A DNA stretch of 64,000 nt. It comes from Stictocephala bisonia (taxonomy: Eukaryota; Arthropoda; Insecta; Hemiptera; Membracidae). How positions within the stretch are numbered: position 1 is the stretch's first letter; every line of letters starts with the position of its first letter. The notes under the pieces were generated by a model that worked only from the letters and a program-made list of their open reading frames with translations, searched no databases and was not told the origin of the DNA. Made by a program: the position numbers and the translations under genes. Positions 37,237 to 49,584 of the stretch are shown here, piece by piece. Location of the stretch: the NCBI GenBank assembly GCA_035578905.1, contig JAQJVL010002534.1, forward strand, positions 29,770-93,769, in the 5' to 3' direction.

Positions 37237-37469
37237 TTTTCATAAAACAACTTCACACCACAAGAAAACAATCTGTTTAGGCTGATGCCTTGAATTATGT
37301 TCTTTGTAGTTCAATAAAAAATCACTGAAAGTTATTTGATTCACACTTTATTGCCAACTATCCGTGTGTCACGAGATATCATTTAATACTACTCTCACAA
37401 TCACTACTTCAAATCACTAGTAACCACAGCACGTGAACAGCACAGAGTGAAGAGATACTGTGAACTGAA

Positions 37470-38058
37470 TAGAGATGGGTAACTCCGGAGTGAACGACAA
37501 CAAAGGAACTACTCCGGTTAAGGAGTTACAGCTCCAACTCCGAGTGCTAGTGCGGAACTAGTTCATTTCGGAACTAGAATAAATGAGTATTATATGTCAT
37601 AAATATACGCATATAAAATATACAATACTTTACTTTCTGCTGGAAAATTAATAAGACATCCATACTTTTTCTTTGTAAAATAATTAAATAAAATACATAG
37701 TTCAAATTGTTAGCTGGATATAACCTAAAAATCATATGTTAGTTTCTATCTTTTTGGAACTATCAACAGAAATGAGTGAGAACGAGATGCGCGCGCAACC
37801 ACTGTCAGAGTGGCTGCAGTGTCGACGTAGTTCCCCACTCCATGGAACTAACATAGTTCCGGAGTTGTTGGAGCGATCAAAACAAAGGAGTGAAGTACGT
37901 GATGCGCGCGCATCCACTCGGAGCGACTCACTTGAGCTTCACTCCACGTTGAACTGGAACGACGTTCGGAGTTGGAACTACTCCGCGGAACTAGTTCCGA
38001 GTCATTATAACTCCGGAGTGAACTAACTCCGTCTGATGAACTACATTTCCCATCCCTA
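37470..38058. mobile_element. hAT-type MITE with 8-bp target duplication
   Basis: It starts TAGAGATGGGTAA and ends ..TTCCCATCCCTA (inverse TAGGGATGGGAA), with GAACTGAA duplicated at 37462-37469 and 38059-38066. An 8-bp duplication and a CAGRGATGGG-like terminus are hAT hallmarks. The interior has many copies of short words (GGAACTA, ACTCCGG, GGAGT) in both orientations, as in sub-terminal transposase-binding repeats, and GCGCGC patches. It has no transposase, so is non-autonomous. It is nested within the larger inverted-repeat element. Confidence 0.88.
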
Positions 38059-38444
38059 GAACTGAAGAACAGGTAGAAGAAGCCCACTGCTTGGTGATGG
38101 GGAGGGGGATGGGCACTGTGGCAGACAGGCACTGACATGAAAGATGCTCAGTGAGTCAGTAAGTGGATGGCGAGGGAGGGGAGGCAATGGACAAGCACCG
38201 AAATGAAAATAATGCTGGTTTCTCCTAATCAACTCTTTATTTTACATACAACTTGTATAGTAAAAAAACAGCTAAGTAACTGAAAATACCTTAAAGTATT
38301 TTTTTTTTATACTTATTAAAGTACTATGGGCTTAATAACAGTTCATAAAGATCCTAAAAACAAAAATTCAAACTCACTAGAGTACGGAACTATGTATAAA
38401 AATATCGAAAAAAGCTAAAAATAGACAAGCAGTTTGTGGAATAA

Positions 38445-38557
38445 CTGTACGTGATGGAATTTTTTCACTATTTTTCACGAAATTAGCGTTGAAAATACTA
38501 TAAAAATCACTTATTAAATTTTAAACAATTTTTATGTCGCAGACCTGTGTAATGGTT
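38445..38557 (-). repeat. Inverted repeat, right arm
   Basis: Reverse-complement partner of 35268-35375. Confidence 0.7.
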
Positions 38558-38610
38558 GGTGAACTTTTGAAATAACGTCGAAAATTATTATTGATAAAAC
38601 TAATATTTAG

Positions 38611-41344
38611 ATATGAAGATATAATTGTAGGTGGGGCTGGTGTTCGAGTGGCCTAACTTCTTAAGACCTTCAATCTAAGATAGCCTAGCACATATTTAGT
38701 CCTGCCTTGACCATATGTTTTATCAGCAATATTCACCTTGTACTGGTCTCCCCACCTTACTCTATCTAATAAGTTCCCTGCACATATTAACACTCTTTGG
38801 AAATGGGTAAGGTAAGAAATACCTCTTAAAAAAGGAAAAAAAATACATATAAATAATAATAATAATAAATAAAACATATGGATACTACATATAAAACATT
38901 TTGTGATGATTAGTTAAAAAAAAATTCAATGCTATTCGATACATGTTAGAAAACATTACTTAGATAAAATGAACTGTAATATCATGGATAATAGACAACT
39001 AAAAGTAGCAGAAATAGTTCAATTTCAGATTAATAATTGCAAATGAATACATTTTGTCATTACCAAGGCTAATGGGGAAACATGGATACATTTTGAGGAC
39101 TGTACTTTAAATTTGACATAAACTTGCGAATCGTTAAGACTATTTCAACATGCTTATTATTTATAAACATGAGATTGAGAGGTAGGAAAAACATGAAGAA
39201 ATAAGAGAAATATAAGGGATGGAGACCATTCAAAGAAAACGAGGTAAATTATTTTCCTAATGAGTCCAATGTCTTATTTTAAATACTGTGAATGGAATGA
39301 TTTTATGAACATTGAAGATATTTTCTAAAATATCAATAATTTTGCTATAAAGAAAAATAATTTAAGGTAATTATTATAGAAAATTGCAAAGGTTAAAAAA
39401 TCACCAAAAAGTTTAAATTTTTTCCTTATTTTATTTATATTCTTAATAAATTGGCATTGTTTCTTCTTATTCCAAATTCTTCCTCCTATTGGAGAGTGCT
39501 TAGCATTTTATTATTTATTTACCTTAAAATATTAACTACAATCCCATCCAAAAGTAAAATTCAGTATTGATCTATAAAATTAAATATGAACTCTATCAGC
39601 CTAATTTATTGTAAATTGTTAAGATGTAATAGAATATTAAATTAGTCAGCATAATAAGATTAACATGTAATAGTCTAAGCGTTTAATTTATACATAGTAC
39701 ATTCCCTTCTTAACAAAATAATATTTGAAGAACTTGGTAGAATTAACATAATGTGATAACCTATTTTTAATATTAATTAAAAATGATATTACTGTTTACT
39801 CCCATGACTATGATTCTTTGTTGTTGTTGAGTTTTAAACATCGCGTCAATTGTTACGTCATTGGCTTTAAGTTAATTATGTTAACCATCGTTATATACAA
39901 AAAAAGTTGAAGTTTGATTTCAACCTAGGTTTTATATTTGGAAATGTCAAAGGATGGAAGTTTTTCTCTTTGTATTTATTGATTTTATATATGTTTTTGA
40001 TTTTTGTCTGTTTACGATTAGGAAGCCTTGATAACTATTACTTGATTGTGAATCCGTCCAAATAAGCTTATAAAATATAAAGAAAAATGTTAATGTAATA
40101 TTTTTGTTTCTGTGGATAATATGATATTTGGATATATTTTACGACTAGGAACGAAAAGTAGTTTACTATAGTTAAAAAACAAAATAACTAAATAAATAAC
40201 ATACTTAGATCATATATGACAGAATATAGTCATTTCACCTAGTCTGTACCCAATATTAACGAACATCATGCTCATTAAGTATTTATGAATGGTAAGAGAC
40301 GTCTTCATGTACTGTCTGTTCATGAGTTATAAACAGATCGTATGAGGACCTTTCATGTACTGTATGTTTATAAAATGGGATATTAACAACATTAAAGTTA
40401 TCCGATTTAAAAGTGGCCAGCAAGAAGTATGTTTTAAAGTTTCACTTGGTCCCTTAGAAAAATTATAACATTTAATGTCCTTTAAAATTTTAAACTTTTT
40501 TAAGAATGACTAAAAGAAAATATATTTAATCTTCATATACTGTAATTGCATAATGAAGTGTGTACATTTATTGCAGATATACAATTAGTCAAACATTACG
40601 TAAACAGTTAAATTACGTAAGTTATTTTAAACTTACTATTTATGGCTTCGTATTTATATTTCGCATGGACTTTCCAGGGACTAAAATTTATTAGGTTGAT
40701 TTTTTTAAATTTTCTTAGATTTTTTTTAATGGGAGTTACTTTGCTGTTTCATTAATTTTTCTACAATCATCTGATACTTTATCTCTAATAAAACTACCTT
40801 GGAGGATCACATTACAAATTATTATAATGATTGTGAGCGTTTCTTATATATTAGTTAAACATTTAACAAATTTTGAAGTCAAGATCAGCAGTTTTCATTT
40901 GTGACGTTAATGATAAGACCTGATGGTCGTTTCTTGCCATTACGCTCAATTACTTTAAATTGAAAGATAATGACAAAGCAGAGTTTTCATAAAGTAAACA
41001 AGCATAATGACTCTTCTTTCAAAGTTGTTAAAAGTTTGAGTAGCTCATTTTAGATAATTTCATGTAATTTAATTATGTTCAATACTTTTTCAAATTTACT
41101 CAATATAAAAAGAAAACTTTTGTGGTAATATAATAATACAAATTGTTTAAGTTGTTATTTCAATTGAACGAGGGACATATTGTAAGTAAATAATTTTGAT
41201 AGATGTTAAAATAATATTGCTTCTTGGAATATTTGAAAAATATATAATATGGTACACTTCTTTGTTGGAAATCTAAAGTTTTTCAAAAAAAAATATTTCA
41301 TTACTAAGAGAAACTGATATATTTACTAGACATTTTATGATAAC
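38611..41344. other. Long gene-free AT-rich stretch
   Basis: About 2.7 kb with no supported gene or repeat. Confidence 0.45.
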
Positions 41345-42060
41345 TTTTAAATCAGAAATTCAAATTCAAATTCAAAAAGTTTTATTGCATAAAAAACCAG
41401 TTCACATGGTATCACAATCGTCAAAATAAATAAATAATTAATGGTAACAATTAAAGTCATGGCATTCATTCGTCATCCATTCAAACATATTAGTGTAACA
41501 TTCATACAGCCATTCGTTCATTCATTTGGACATCAGACCCTCCTTTTGATGTTGGAATTTTACAATGTTCTAACTCCAGTGGCTCATCATGAACTCATAA
41601 ACCGAGTAAAACGCTTTTGTTAGCAAATATTGTTTTAGCTGACTCTTAAATTGACTTTGATTTTGTATTAGCTTGACACTCTCAGGGAGCCCATTGATTA
41701 ATCTGACCCCGACTTGTGATGGCAGAAGCTCAAAAGCCGATGTTCTATGTTGGTGAGCCCGCAAGTTGTCCCTGCCTCTAGTCTCATAGCCGTAAATGTC
41801 CCTGCCCCGCACCAACTGGCACTTAAAGCGGCAGTACAGGACCACATCGAGGATATAAAGGCAGGGCAGAGTCAGAAACCCCAGCTCCGGGAAAGTGTCC
41901 CGACACGACTCTCTGGTTTTTAATTTTTGAATTATTCTGATTGCTTTCTTTTGGAGTCGAAAGACTCTTTCTAGTTTGTATTTAGAACAGCTTCCCCCGA
42001 GTCTTATACCATATGCCAAATGGCCTTATACCATATGCCAAATTAGCCCATAATAGGCTA
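41345..42060 (-). mobile_element. 5'-truncated LINE, 3' end
   Basis: On the minus strand a 149-residue frame (42019-41570) has RLQKKAIRIIQ, CRDTFPELGFLTLPCLYIL and a final TKAFYSVYEF, the layout of the C-terminal region after the reverse transcriptase in Jockey/CR1-like LINEs. Downstream come AATAAAAC and a (TTGAAT)n-type simple tail (41355-41380), marking the true 3' end. A 17-bp tandem duplication (TTATACCATATGCCAAA, twice at about 42003-42040) breaks the frame at the upstream edge. Catalytic domains are missing. Confidence 0.75.
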
Positions 42061-42404
42061 TTTTCAAGACTTCCAGGGAGGAAATTTTGGAAAGTTCACG
42101 CAAAGCAAAAATGTTTGATGAAACTCTAGAGCAAATGTGATTAATATGATCATCCCAAAGAAATATATTTTAATTCTAAGTATGTGTTAGTAACACAACT
42201 ATTGTTTAAAGATTAATTAAGTATACAATCAACATATTATCAAACCAGTAATACATTTATTTTACACATTTCTCACTCTTATATTTTTGGTCAACATACA
42301 TATTTCATAAACAATTAAAACTCCCACCGTGTTACAAGTTACATTTATGTGTTCAAACAGTATGTTGTAAGTGCCAGTGTGTCCATTGTATGAGTTGGGG
42401 GTGT
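42061..42404. other. AT-rich stretch between LINE fragment and minisatellite
   Basis: No supported feature. Confidence 0.4.
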
Positions 42405-43310
42405 GGGGGGGGGGGGGGTTAGGTCAATACAAATGTAAATATATGGGTGGGTGAGTTGATCAGTACAACTTTACATGTATGATATGTGGATGGTTAGAGG
42501 ATGGGGCAATATCATAGTACGTGTCTGGGTAGGTGGGTGGGTCAATACCACTGTACGTGTTTGGGTAGATACATGGGTCAATACCATAGTACTTGACTGG
42601 GCAGATAGATGGGTTAATTCCATAGTACGTGTCTGTGTAGGTGGGTGGGCCAATCCCATAGTACGTGTCTGGGTGAAAGGGTGGGTCAATACCATAGTAC
42701 GTGTTTGGATATATAGAAGGGTCAATTCCATAGTGCGTGACTGAGTAGGTGGGTGGGTCAATATCATAGCACGTGTCTGAGTAAATGGATGGGTCAATTC
42801 CATAGTATAATTCTGGGTAGATGGGTGGGTTATTTCAATAGTAAGTGTCTGAGTAGGTGGTTGGGTCAATACCATAGTACGTGTCTGGGTAGATAGATGG
42901 GTCAATAACATAGTACCTGTCTGGGTTGATGGGTGGATCAATACCATAGTACATGTCTGGGTAAATGGGTGGGTCAATACCATAGTACGTGCCTGGGTAG
43001 GTAGGAGGGTCAAAACCATAGTACGTGTCTGGGTAGGTGGGTGGGTCAATACCATAGTCCGTGTCTGGGTGGATGGGTGGGTCAGTACCATAGTACATGT
43101 CTGTGTAGATGGTTGGGTCAATACAATAGTACGTGACTGGGTGTGTGGGTGTGTCAATACAACTGTACGTGTCCGGGTAGATTGATGGGTCAATACCATA
43201 GTACGTGTCTGGGTAGATGGGTGGGTCAATACCATAGTAGGCACAACCTGTCTGGGTAGGTGGGTGGGGAAATACCACTGTACGTCTATGGAAGGGTGTG
43301 TGGGCAATAG
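42405..43310 (+). repeat. Large 36-bp minisatellite array
   Basis: After a run of 14 G (42405-42418) come about 22 units of the form GTACGTGTCTGG-GTAGGTGGGTGG-GTCAATACCATA (36 bp). As 36 is divisible by 3 and the unit lacks stops in some frames, it creates false frames of up to 278 codons (12-residue Thr/Pro-rich repeats on the minus strand). Units differ mostly by substitutions; length is very constant. Confidence 0.95.
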
Positions 43311-45377
43311 ATTACATATTTGTTTGTTTGTGGTCTCAAGAATTTTGAATTATGTTTTCCTAAATGTCCATAATGAACTTTATGTTGATGTTTGCAATAT
43401 AATAAAACAGCTGTGGTGACATGTTGTTCATCACGCACCAATGTTATTATTTTTTCTCCATTTCCATGGACTTAAGGGGCCAGTTAAACAACGAAATATA
43501 CGATAATATCATTACAAATCAACCTACTAACCTACTTCTTTAATAGAATCTTTTGTAATGAATTTCGACTACAAACAAAAAGTTGTATTCAGCTAAGTAT
43601 TTAAAACTTTTTGATTTTTAACATCCAATAAGAACAACTGTTTTGTTTTTCCGTATATAGAATCCATTATTTTTATTTACGTCCCATTAAAATTTACGGG
43701 CATATACTGTATTGACAAGAATATTGTTAAGTTTGTTTAGTATACAACAATTCATTTTAAATATCATTACCATTATAATTAATTAAATAAAGTTTGTTCC
43801 TTTACTCATTATTCTATAGTGAGTAAAAAGTTTGTACAATTTAGCAAGAAATAACTTTTATTTTCATGAAATCCATTAATATCTAATTGCCTTTTGTTAT
43901 TACTAAATTACTGTCTTTAAATGCTATGTAAAATGTGCAGTATATTCACTGAAGGGTTTTAATGTTAGGACTATTATTTGAATTGTTGGAATTAATAGTG
44001 AACAGTCAAACATTTCGAGAATTTCATTATTTATACAAATATTTGTATACTATTTGTGTAGTATACAAATAATAGGTTATATTTAGTATTTTAATCTAAA
44101 TTGTTTTATTGCATTAGTTAAATGTCTGCCAATGAATTGAAATCTTTGTAAACTTTGAAATAATGAAAAAATACAGGTAAGATAAATATAATATGTAAAC
44201 TTTGTTCTGCCCCTTTTATTTTTGTTTTGCTGAAACAATTATGAAAACATGGTTAATATAATACATACTCCCTATAGTATAAACTATTTACAAAAGCAAC
44301 ACAAAACGTAACCCTTAACGTTAATTTCGTTACCTCCTTTAAATGTTTTTTCGTACGAATGAAAGAAACAACCATACTACATATGCAAATTAACTTTATT
44401 TTCACTTGTATTCTCTGATTATTTTTAAATGAAAAACGAAAGAAAGTAAAGTCATATTTTTCTCAAACTAACTGTACTTTAATTTTTATGTGATTTAACA
44501 AAGTTACCCTAACTTTCCAGCCTCAATTTCCTACGTAATCTAACATTTAGTTTCAGTTACTCAGGGTTTAATTGTTTATATTTTATAATTGTTTTTAGAT
44601 TTACTCAGTTCTTTTATGCTTGTATTGTAAGGAGCTATTTAAAAAAATGAGTAGATTAAAAAACTTAAATCATTTTTAGTTAAGGTATAATTAGGTTCCT
44701 TGAGTTTTACGGATATTATAAATAGTCAAGGGATTTTATATTGCTTAGTAAACGGGTTGTTTGCTAGTTAGCTATTGTTCTAGTTCTCCCCAGTGGTCCA
44801 GTTTGTGACCTCACACATAACTCTCGTGACAATGGCATGTCGTTATTACTAGCCAACTTGCACAATAAATTTGTCCTCACCCTAATTTTCTCCTGTTTTA
44901 GCTCAAACTATACGTAGATTTACTGCTTACTTTAAACTACACTGTGTATATACATTTTTGACACATAAAACATACTATAAGCTAATTTATGATATGGTAG
45001 CTTCTTGATGAAAAATATAATAGTTTTTAGTGTTATTGTAGTTATAAACACATTTGTTACTAAGCAATGTGGTTATAACAAACTGTATTTATTTTATATT
45101 AAAACGATAAACAATTTTCTTAAAAAATTAATAGGCTTTCCTTTTAGAATAATTTGAGTTTCTTAAATATATCTTATAGTATTCTCAAGCCACGTTAGAT
45201 ATTGTTATCATTTTTTTCTATAGCTGCTTCCGGTATTAATTTTTTTTAAAGCCTATAAATGCCTCTTCACTTGATTTAACCCACCAACATCATTATGATG
45301 ATTCTAAACTAAAATTAATACCTGTTGTATATAATTCCCCTTTTAAGATACCCTTAACATTTAACAATTGTTTAAGA
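43311..45377. other. Gene-free AT-rich stretch
   Basis: No supported gene. A perfect palindrome TATACAAATATTTGTATA lies near 44034-44051. The 5' end of the Helitron downstream must lie here or just after, but I cannot fix it. Confidence 0.4.
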
Positions 45378-48300
45378 AGAAGAGTTTCTAGAAGGCCTAA
45401 GAAGTTGAAGCGAGGAGATCCGGAGACCTTAAATAGTACTCGACTGGAGCAATTGAAAAAAACTAAAACCCGTTATAATAAAAATAAACCTAAAACATAG
45501 ATATGCTGTCAAATGTTACGACAAACTCCACCTCAAGCCGTCAAACGTTACACCGAACATCATCCTGAGGTTCGACGTTACGACGAACAACGTCCCGGAG
45601 CTTCCTGTCAAAGAGTATTGACACTCCGTTTAAGAAGCCCAATAATTTCACAAATCAGACACGTTCCGGCTTCTTTTGCTTGGAAGATTATTGAACAAGG
45701 GCCAATGTCGTACTGGAGTGACCATTATTTAAACTGTATCCAGCTATTCAAACATCGAAAAGTTAGTGTTTGGGATTTTTGCATCTTCAAGTGTTCTCAC
45801 TGCGGCTTTATGAAGAATATTAGGATAGGAAAAAATGGTGCTGTGGGGAAGGGACATCAAATGTTCTAAGCCATCTCCATTAGAAGCACTATTTTACATA
45901 GACCGTCATTTCATAGACCAAGCACGAGCTTACAATGATCTGTTTTCGTTCTGCGCTCTCGAAGTTTCTTAGGGGCATCCTAGAGGTATATCTTTCTTTA
46001 AAATCGAAGGTAGAATGTACCACCAGGTATACAGTCTGGACGTTGCTGGCCAAAGGTTCACACCTAGAGGCGGTAATGTTCGGTTTTTCAACCGATACCG
46101 CATTTACATCGATGATGGTGAGGGGCGCAAGAACATTGCTATGGGTATCAATGTTCTACATGGCAAATTGATTGAATCTAATAATTCGTATCTCACTTTT
46201 ACAAATCCTTTCATTAATGACTTTCACTGTTTAAATGATGCATCCTCTATTAAGGCCGCTTTCAGTTTGAAGTTACCATTAGATCTACCCACGGTTCTGT
46301 TCTTGGCGATAGGCAAGCAGGCGTTGAAGTGCTGCAGTTCTTAGTACTGAAGAAACATTAAGTAACCCCCGGATACTTTCTGTTTGCAAAAAGGGTGCTG
46401 CACGGCTATCTTCTATCGACACATTCAATCCCATGATGGAACCCCTTCAGTATCCATTGCTCTATCCATAGGTGACTTTTGGCGTGAATATTGGTCTCCT
46501 TGACAATAATGGGAACAAGCTGTCTCAACACAGCTGTCTCAACTCGCGCTGCCTCATACTTTCTGAAACATATGGTTCACGGACCCTGTGGAACAGATTA
46601 TTGCACCAACTTCTTGTGCTGGAACTCTACAAAGGGTTGCTGTACAAAGTTCTTTCCAAAGCCTGCTTGCCGAGGTACACATTTAGTTGAAAGGGGATTT
46701 GGTCAGTACAGGCGAGATTACAATAATTAGTTTTCAAAAACTATGAGTCTATACAAAAAAACCAACTTTAGGGACACTGTACAACCATCCAGATGGAAAG
46801 CATTTCAACATATCTCGCCAACGAGGACGAAAGTATGCAGACTGTTGTGGGTCTCACGTAACCGAGGTGAACTCTATTATCTAAGACTGCTTATTATGTC
46901 CATTCCTTGTCGCGGCTACTCTGATCTTCTGTTTCGTGGTGGATCTGATTGCTGTACTTTTCAGGAAGTCGGCAGAAAGCTGGGCTTGGTGCAAAACGAA
47001 GAAGCCTCTCAATTCATGCTTAGACTAAGACTCAGATCCTTCTTTGTTCCCTTATGTAATATGGGAGCTCCAGTGGCACTGATGTAGAACTCTTTGAAGA
47101 ACTCACTTTGTGAGGATCACTTGGAACGGAATCTTCAGATCATGAATCGGTACTCAAACTATCATTGATAGATATTTATCACAGCCTCCGCAGACAGGAA
47201 TCAAGTCTGACTGGTCACTGTCTGTCATATGTAGAAGATTACACGAGTGAGTTGGGTAGAGAGTTGATTAACTTCGGAGAAAACTTCCAGAGGTCAAGTG
47301 TTGAAAAGTAGAAACCCAAACACTCCGATGACCAAAGGCTGATTTTTCATTATATCCAATCTATACTCTCAAGACCCGATAATACTATCAATGGTCCTGG
47401 ATGATAATGGTCCTGGATAGTACGGAAAAACCTCACTCATTCATGTCATCCTTGCGTACGTGTGGAGTTGTCGCCACGTCGGTCTTAGCTGCCGTAAACT
47501 TATGTGGTGGTACCATCAAACACAGCATGTTCCGGCTCCCTCTCAATTCGGTGACAGCATGAGCGTGTGGAACATTACCAAAGGGTCCCAACGAGCAGCA
47601 CAGCTCATTGTCTTTGATGAGGGTCCAATGGTGCACTGATTCATTTTCGAAATCCTCGACCGGTCACTTCGAGATCTCATGAAGTATTTCATTTGTAAAT
47701 AAGATCTTACTCTGCTCAGGGGACTTTGGACAAATAGCACCCATTGATGAAAAAGCTCGGACATTGTGTGATGTCACATGTGTTTCACATTGAGCATCAC
47801 ACCTTTGGCGACTTTTTAAAGGGTCCTCCATGATAACTCCACACAGAACGACTAGCACCCTTGACTACTCCAAATTCCTCCATGGAGTAGGCAACGGAAC
47901 TATTCCGTTCAAGGTGTTTGGTAAAGGCTATTATAGTGAGAACCTTATTCTTATTCTTGGGGTCAGGTATCTGACGACTATAACAGGCTTTGTCGGTGAG
48001 GTTTTTCCACCCCAAATCCTCTGTGACCATGATCAATAAGCGAGAAGAGCGATACTTTCAAACCATGAACGTTAACGTCAAAGAGATCAATGATCAAATA
48101 TTGAACTCTTTAGAAAGGAAAAAGAAGATGATATGGTCGTGGATGTACAGCTAATACATCAAGACACTGTAAAAGGCGTGCCAGATCATGTCCTGCGACT
48201 TAAGGTTTCCTCCGTATCATAAGGAACTTGAACATTGCCGATGGACTCGTTAACGGCACTAAAATCATATGGTGACAGCGATTACCAAATGACTAATCAC

Positions 48301-48598
48301 TGTCAGACTTCCCGGAGGTACGCAAACATTAAGTATTTATCGAATTACCTTCAGGTTTGCGTTGGCCGAAGGGTCACCGATACGTGTCTGTCGTCGACAA
48401 TTTCTCCTCATATTGGCGTACTCAATGACTGGCCACAAGAGCCAGGGCTAAACAACTGAGTACGTCGGAGTCGATCTTAGCATGGACTGCTTCACACATG
48501 GCCAGCTGTACGTCCTTCTCAGCAGAGTGAGAAGACCTATCGACATCGTAGTCCTTGTCCAACCTGGAAGAGTCTTTGATGAAGTTTCCTACGAGTAG
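45378..48598 (+). pseudogene. Helitron Rep/helicase gene, heavily decayed, 5' main part
   Basis: A rolling-circle transposon protein in pieces across all three frames. A basic start (RRPKKLKRGDPETL) and RQTPPQAVKRYTEHHPEVRRYDE lead to HFIDQARAYNDLFSFCAL and RMYHQVYSL (46.0 kb), PLQYPLLYP (46.45 kb), MVHGPCG..CTKFFPKPA (46.57 kb) and TFQEVGRKLGL (46.95 kb). The PIF1-type helicase follows: DDQR, a ruined Walker A near 47395-47430, Walker B IVFDEGPM (47.61 kb), MNVNVKEINDQILNSL (48.07 kb) and the C-terminal CFTHGQLYVLLSRVR (48.49 kb). The stretch that should hold the HUH/Tyr nickase core, between YPLLYP and MVHGPCG, is almost wholly missing. Many frameshifts and stops. The frame enters the Polinton repeat and hits TAG at 48596-48598. 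Confidence 0.88.
48588..48593 (+). repeat. Polinton target-site duplication, left
   Basis: CCTACG, identical to 62249-62254; 6 bp is the Polinton standard. Confidence 0.93.
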
Positions 48599-48742
48599 TA
48601 GGGATTTGCCGTTCCTGGCCCAGAGCTTGAATTTCGGTACCAGTGGACCAGAGATTGAATTTCGATATATATATATATATATGGTTAGATGTGTTTAGAT
48701 TGATAATTTGACAGTTTGCTCAGATGGTTGATAATTTTGTGT
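48594..48742 (+). repeat. Polinton terminal inverted repeat, left (149 bp)
   Basis: It starts AGTAGTAGGGATTTGCCGTTC and ends GATAATTTTGTGT. It matches the reverse complement of 62106-62248 with a different TA-run length (accounting for the 6-bp size difference) and about one substitution. Such low divergence between the two arms implies a recent insertion or conversion. Confidence 0.95.
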
Positions 48743-49584
48743 CGCAGTGCTAGGCGTGAATTGAAAGTTGTGTTTTAGTTTTGGTGCGCGGTGAATGGGT
48801 TCGAGTGTCACGCGGTGAATTCGGCCAGAACGCCGATCGAGATTTCTGCAGTGGCATCGTTTCGCGGAGCACTGTGTAGGCAGTCCCGGCGGTGCGGTGT
48901 TATAAGTGATTCGATCGCGGCACAAGCAGTCCCGGTGGTGCAGTGTTATAAGTGATTCGATCGCGGCACCCCGCGGAGCACTGTGTAGGCAGTCCCGGCG
49001 GTGCAGTGTTATAAGTGATTCGATCGCGGCACCCCGCGGAGCGCTGTGTAGGCAGTCCCGGTGGTGCGGTGTTATAAGTGATTCGATCGCGGCACCCATT
49101 CCCCGCTGGGTTGTTTGACACGATAACATTCGCGTGGTTGTTTGCGTGAGATTTCGGTGGTGGATGCGGCTGCTCCATCACTTGGCTGTCATTTTCCCTC
49201 GTCCATCATCACCTTAATAAAATAATTTCACATCTTCCACAATACTCAAAAAAGTCTTCCCTTAACGTTCGCGTATCGTTCATGTAACGTTCAAGTATCG
49301 TTCAGGTGACGTTTACGTGTCGTTTAGGTTTCGTTTACGTATCGTTCAGGTGACGTTTATCTTCCCTCGTCCATGTATCGTTCAGGTGACGTTTCGTCCA
49401 CCCCAAAATACGATCAATTGTCAGGGTGGTCAGAGGAGACAGCTAACTCTGTGCAAATGGCTACTTATAAGACTAATGTCAACTCAACAGCACTTCTGAG
49501 TGCTAACGATATGTATGTGGTGCAGCAACAACATTCATCGTCGTCTTTCCCCTTCGTTCAGGTGACGTTTATCTTTCCTCGTCC
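48743..49584 (+). promoter_or_regulatory. Polinton left leader with two repeat types
   Basis: Between the left repeat and the polymerase frame. 48857-49094 holds a 63-bp GC-rich tandem unit (GCAGTCCCGG..GTTATAAGTGATTCGATCGCGGCA), three full and one short copy. 49265-49745 is packed with CGTTCAGGTGACGTTTA-type words. A single earlier copy of the polymerase 5' repeat lies at 49399-49513, in another frame. Probably promoter and leader for the polymerase, expanded by slippage or recombination; no promoter motif can be pinned down. Confidence 0.5.

Larger units (their letters stand above)
35225..38610 (-). mobile_element. Candidate DNA transposon carrying a multicopy insect gene
   Basis: Diverged inverted repeats bracket the pseudogene at 35536-37236. 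35268-35375 aligns with the reverse complement of 38445-38557, including ATTGTTTA.AATTT.ATAA.TGATTTTTAT, (T)TTTCA.CGCT and TATCACGTA/CATCACGTA. Similarity weakens outwards to about 35225 and 38610 and inwards to about 35450 and 38400. Removing the nested MITE leaves about 2.8 kb, a normal size for a transposon with one gene. Exact ends and target duplication could not be fixed. Confidence 0.6.

Noticed and set aside
37736..38138. Overlapping ~96-codon frames inside the hAT MITE
   Set aside because: They follow the MITE's internal GGAACT/AGTTCC repeats; no transposase motif.
42471..43307. 278-codon minus-strand frame with 12-residue Thr/Pro repeats
   Set aside because: Exactly follows the 36-bp minisatellite; frames are open on several strands at once, with no start context or non-repeat domain.
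42440..43310. 36-bp repeats considered as a CRISPR-like array
   Set aside because: Units are contiguous with no unique spacers, and the setting is eukaryotic.
48695..49181. Overlapping minus-strand frames in the Polinton leader
   Set aside because: Produced by the 63-bp tandem repeats; 63 is divisible by 3, so frames stay open by structure.
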